From Pseudomonadota bacterium (GTDB taxonomy: Bacteria > Pseudomonadota > Alphaproteobacteria > Acetobacterales > Acetobacteraceae): DNA of 7,728 nucleotides. The position numbers were made by a program, and so were the translations under genes. Below are positions 4,980-7,728 of the stretch, in pieces. The notes under the pieces are model-generated. The model did no database searches. It saw only the letters and a program-made list of their open reading frames with translations, and had not been told where the DNA came from. Numbering within the stretch: the stretch's first letter is position 1; the number at the start of each line of letters is the position of its first letter. The stretch is from NCBI GenBank assembly GCA_021807975.1, contig JAKBCJ010000218.1, positions 1 through 7,728 of the forward strand. Reading direction: 5' to 3'.

Positions 4980-6248
4980 TCAACCGAAGGCGAATGTGGC
5001 GGTGATCGCAAGTAACAATGCCGGGGGCATCACCAACGCGCCCAGTTTCAAGAAGTGCCATGTTCCGACCAGGACTTTCTCCCGCCGCAGGGCTGTCAGC
5101 CACAGGATGGTCGCCAGCGACCCGGTGACCGACAGGTTCGGCCCCAGATCGACCCCGATCAGCACGGCGGCCCGCACATTGTCCGGCAGGGCGGCGATCT
5201 GCACGACACGCCCCGCGACGAGGCCGGCCGGCAGGTTGTTCATCAGGTTGCATGCCATCGCCAGCACCGAACCCACGATCCAGGCGGTACCCGACGCCGA
5301 CCATTGCGTCAGGTCACGCAGCAGAACCGCCAGATCCTCGGTGACGCCGGTGTTTTGCAACGCCTGCACCAGCACGAACAGACCGGCGACTAGCGGCAGA
5401 ACGCCCCATGAGATGCTTTTCAGCACAGCCGCCGGTCCTCGGCCGGATCGGGTCAGCACCATCACCGCGGTTGCCGATCCGGCTGCAAACGTGGGCAAGC
5501 CCAGTTGGAATCCCAATGCCGAGGCGGTGAGCAGCACGGCCGCTGTGACCGCGATGCCCAGCGCCGCCAGCTTACCGCAGGGGGTCAATGGCGTCGGTTC
5601 GATGTCCATCGCGATGGGCTCCCGCAGTGAGTCGCGCTGGGTCCAGCGCAGCACGGCGAACGTGGACAGGATCGCCAGCAGCGACGGCAGGGCGAACCGG
5701 GGCAGCCATTGCAGCAGCGGCGGCATATGGCTGGCGTAGATCACTAGGTTCGCGGGATTGGAAATCGGCAGCACGAAGCTGGCGGCGTTGGCGATGAACG
5801 CGCAGATGAACAGATAGGGCAGGGGGTCCTTCACCCGCGCTGTCCTCACGACAGCGGCGACCGCCGGGGTCAGCACGACCGCCGTGGCGTCGTTGGACAG
5901 GAAGACCGTCACCACGGTGCCGACCGCGAACACCAGGGCGAACAGCCGGGGCGCCGATCCCTTGGCGACGGCGGCGGCCTCCGCGGCCAGCCAGTCGAAC
6001 AGCCCCTCCTGACGCGCCAGTTCGGCCAGCAGCATCATGCCGGTCAGGAACAGGTAAACGTCCGTGCCCCTCAGCATGCCGGTCAGGGCGTCCGCCGGGG
6101 TCATCAGCCGCAGTGCCACCAGCAGTGCCGCACCCAGCGCGGCCCAGACGAACTCGGGCCAGAAGAATGGGCGGAAGATGACCCCGGCCGTGGCGATAGC
6201 GGCGATGGTCCAGACCGGCCAGTATGACGCCGCGACTCCGGCCATCAT
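4980..6248 (-). CDS. ArsB/NhaD (SLC13-like) family permease, probable anion or arsenite efflux protein
   Basis: A 422-residue inner-membrane protein with about 11-12 hydrophobic segments, close to the roughly 430 residues of ArsB. The two re-entrant-hairpin signatures of the family are present: SNDATAVVLTP at 118-128 with SNPANLVI at 163-170 in the first half, and CNLMNNLPAGLV at 333-344 with GPNLSVTGSLATILW at 369-383 in the second. GPNLSVTGSLATILWL is very like ArsB, which exports arsenite alone or with the ArsA ATPase. No arsR, arsC, arsA or arsH lies in the window, so another anion is possible. The frame extends upstream to 6371, but that part is antisense-quality sequence within the MFS coding region. 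ATG 6248 starts one base before the MFS TGA, giving a 4-nt overlap and probable translational coupling; a second ATG follows at 6245. Composition is very GC-rich, unlike the LuxR-type gene it faces. Confidence 0.88.
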   Translation of the reverse strand: MMAGVAASYWPVWTIAAIATAGVIFRPFFWPEFVWAALGAALLVALRLMTPADALTGMLRGTDVYLFLTGMMLLAELARQEGLFDWLAAEAAAVAKGSAPRLFALVFAVGTVVTVFLSNDATAVVLTPAVAAVVRTARVKDPLPYLFICAFIANAASFVLPISNPANLVIYASHMPPLLQWLPRFALPSLLAILSTFAVLRWTQRDSLREPIAMDIEPTPLTPCGKLAALGIAVTAAVLLTASALGFQLGLPTFAAGSATAVMVLTRSGRGPAAVLKSISWGVLPLVAGLFVLVQALQNTGVTEDLAVLLRDLTQWSASGTAWIVGSVLAMACNLMNNLPAGLVAGRVVQIAALPDNVRAAVLIGVDLGPNLSVTGSLATILWLTALRREKVLVGTWHFLKLGALVMPPALLLAITATFAFG

Positions 6249-7546
6249 GCGGCCGGCCGGAGCGGTATCGGCGTTCGTTCCTTGGTCTCTGGCATCAGCA
6301 CCCCGTAAAACACCAGCGCGCAGATCGCGATCGCTGTCAGGTAGAGGAAGCCGGCTGCATACCCGAACCACTGCACGGCGTAACCCGCCGTTGCGTTGCT
6401 CAGGGTTGCGCCAATCCCCACCGAAAGCGCAGTCAGCCCCTGCACCAGGTTGAACCGGCCGGTTCCGTGCGTCAGATCGGCGGCGATCAGCACGGAGATC
6501 ACGCCGAAGATTCCGGCCGCGACCCCGTCAAGCAACTGGATTGCGACCACGGCGAAGGGACTGGAGGCGACTGAAAACAGCAGGCCGCGCACCGGCAGCA
6601 GCGCCAGGGCCAGGAGGAACATCGGCTTGCGGCCGATGCCGTGCGCCGATGCCCTGCCCGCGCCCCATGCGACGCCAACCATCGTGAATTGCGCGACGAC
6701 AATGCAGGCCGACAGGGCGATGGTATCCTGCCCCGGATGCGTCTGTGTCAGCACCTGCCCGGCCATCGGCAGCATTGCCGCATTGCCGAAGTGGAACAGC
6801 CCGGCGGACGCGAGAAAGACCAGCAGATCGCGGCGTTTCATAAGGTCGCGGCAGGCGATCGGCTTGCCCGGGTGGCTGGGGTCTTCGCCGCCCCGAGCCT
6901 GCTCGTGGTCGATTTCGTTGGGGGGGATCAGGGTGACGATGGCGGCGCTGGCGACCGCGAAGGCGCAGACCAGGTAGAAAATCCAGCGGTAGCCGAGATA
7001 TTGCCCCATGCTTCCGGCCAATGCGGCTGCGAGCAGGTTGCCGGCATGGTTGAAGCCTTCGTTTCGGCTGATTCGGGCATCCAACTGGCGGCGGCCTACA
7101 AGACCGAGCGAGATGGCTGCGATGGCCGGCGGGACGATGGCGGAGGCGGCGCCGAGGGCGGCCCGGGCGGCGATGACGGCGGCAAATTTGGGGAACAGCG
7201 CCATCGACAGGCAGCTCAGGCCGACTACGAGGCCGGATACCGCGATCAGCAGCCGTTTTGCCTTGGTGCCATCGACCAGCAGGCCCGCCGGAAGCTGGCA
7301 CAGGGCGGCGGCAATCGAGGATGCGCCCATGGCGAGGCCGATGGCGCCCGGGTTCCAGTGCTGGCCGCCCTTCAGATAGACGGACAAATATGGCCCGACT
7401 CCATCACGCACGTCGGCCATCAGGAAGTTGATGCCATCCAGGCCGCGTTGCGATCGCCGGGATGGCTGTCCGCCGGGGGCGGGCTGCTGGAGGTCATGAG
7501 GGTTCAGCGGATGGGCCTTCCGGATACCGTTTGGGTTGAACATCAT
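6245..7546 (-). CDS. Major facilitator superfamily (MFS) transporter
   Basis: A 433-residue membrane protein of the 12-helix MFS type. After a polar N-terminus, GLDGINFLMADVRDGVGPYL (35-54) opens helix 1. A motif A-like loop (VDGTKAKRLL, 91-100) lies between helices 2 and 3, and RNEGFNHAGN (161-170) between helices 4 and 5. A charged central loop at about 209-240 separates the halves, and GIGRKPMF (303-310) is the second-half motif A. I recall RN-x-x-F-x-HAGN-type MFS proteins as a common family of unknown substrate. It is translationally coupled to the ArsB-like permease, suggesting a shared transport or resistance role. Start choice: the frame runs to a TTG at 7669, but the extra 41 residues are Arg/Pro-rich with no MFS similarity. 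ATG 7546 (or the adjacent ATG 7543) is preferred, although its ribosome site is weak (GGGGA about 15 nt upstream). The substrate cannot be inferred. Confidence 0.9.
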   Translation of the reverse strand: MMFNPNGIRKAHPLNPHDLQQPAPGGQPSRRSQRGLDGINFLMADVRDGVGPYLSVYLKGGQHWNPGAIGLAMGASSIAAALCQLPAGLLVDGTKAKRLLIAVSGLVVGLSCLSMALFPKFAAVIAARAALGAASAIVPPAIAAISLGLVGRRQLDARISRNEGFNHAGNLLAAALAGSMGQYLGYRWIFYLVCAFAVASAAIVTLIPPNEIDHEQARGGEDPSHPGKPIACRDLMKRRDLLVFLASAGLFHFGNAAMLPMAGQVLTQTHPGQDTIALSACIVVAQFTMVGVAWGAGRASAHGIGRKPMFLLALALLPVRGLLFSVASSPFAVVAIQLLDGVAAGIFGVISVLIAADLTHGTGRFNLVQGLTALSVGIGATLSNATAGYAVQWFGYAAGFLYLTAIAICALVFYGVLMPETKERTPIPLRPAA

Positions 7547-7728
7547 TGAAGCTGGCGGCGTTCCCCGGTCAGCCGGTTTGCATGCGTTACGGCGAGGCAC
7601 GCGGCTGGCATCTCCAGGTGTTGCCGCCTGCCCCGGCCTGTTCCGCCTTGACACGAGGGTGGCAGGCAACTACCTAGCGCGCCTTCGAGTTTGACCAGGG
7701 TCAGTATTGCGTCATGAGAGTCCGTAAC
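7547..7728. other. Region upstream of the MFS gene, running out of the window
   Basis: This should carry the promoter of the - strand transporter operon, but I find no good -35/-10 pair on that strand. GCCTGCC (7626-7632) and GGCAGGC (7661-7667) form a 7-bp inverted repeat with a 28-nt loop, flanked by GTTGCC (7620-7625) and GGCAAC (7665-7670). A perfect TTGACA at 7648-7653 lies on the + strand inside that loop, with only a poor -10 (TACCTA) 17 bp later, so a divergent promoter to the right is possible but weak. Confidence 0.35.

Noticed and set aside
4408..5304. 298-codon - strand frame
   Set aside because: It runs antisense to the regulator's HTH region and then overlaps the permease gene in another frame. 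It has no domain and looks like a shadow, though part of 4573-4900 has no better explanation.
6249..6371. 41-residue N-terminal extension of the ArsB-like permease
   Set aside because: It lies inside the MFS coding region on the same strand in another frame, is charged rather than membrane-like, and the overlapping ATG at 6248 gives the normal ArsB length.
6396..7549. Long + strand frames opposite the MFS gene
   Set aside because: They are antisense shadows of a GC-rich gene whose - strand frame has full MFS motifs.
7547..7669. TTG start and 41-residue extension of the MFS protein
   Set aside because: The extension is Arg/Pro-rich, the start codon is TTG without a ribosome site, and the MFS fold begins well after ATG 7546.

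Overview
The window comes from a GC-rich bacterial chromosome. An alphaproteobacterium, perhaps of the Rhodospirillales, seems most likely from the composition and the protein families, but this is inference. It holds six protein genes or gene pieces and no tRNA, rRNA or CRISPR array that I can see. Four genes or gene pieces on the + strand read rightward, followed by two transporter genes on the - strand that read leftward towards the + strand LuxR-type gene, so the two blocks converge around 4573-4979.

Positions 1-2841 (+) are the end of a surface-polysaccharide or glycoconjugate cluster. It contains a DegT/DnrJ/EryC1/StrS aminotransferase cut by the window edge, a PglC/WcaJ-type phosphoglycosyl transferase, and a LegB-like NAD-dependent 4,6-dehydratase that overlaps the transferase by 4 nt (ATGA). 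Together they form a plausible initiation module: dehydratase and aminotransferase make a nucleotide-linked 4-amino-4,6-dideoxy sugar, and the membrane transferase places a sugar phosphate on undecaprenyl phosphate.

Positions 2842-3762 are a mosaic. There is an 87-codon gene resembling IS3-family OrfA with no OrfB after it. A 16-bp sequence present in its 3' end recurs 209 bp downstream. A well-formed intrinsic terminator faces the - strand although no - strand gene is visible behind it. A candidate promoter and an 11-bp-period tandem repeat lie just ahead of the next gene. Positions 3763-4572 encode a LuxR/NarL-type regulator whose receiver-like domain lacks the usual phosphorylation residues and whose base composition is much more AT-rich than the right half of the window. 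It is a candidate local regulator of the polysaccharide cluster.

Positions 4980-7546 (-) are a very GC-rich two-gene operon: an MFS transporter followed by an ArsB/NhaD-type 12-helix permease that starts inside the MFS stop codon. No arsR, arsC or other ars partner is visible in the window, so the substrate is open.

The strongest candidates for something undescribed are the solitary OrfA-like HTH gene, the orphan antisense terminator, and the pseudo-receiver regulator with its phased tandem repeat.
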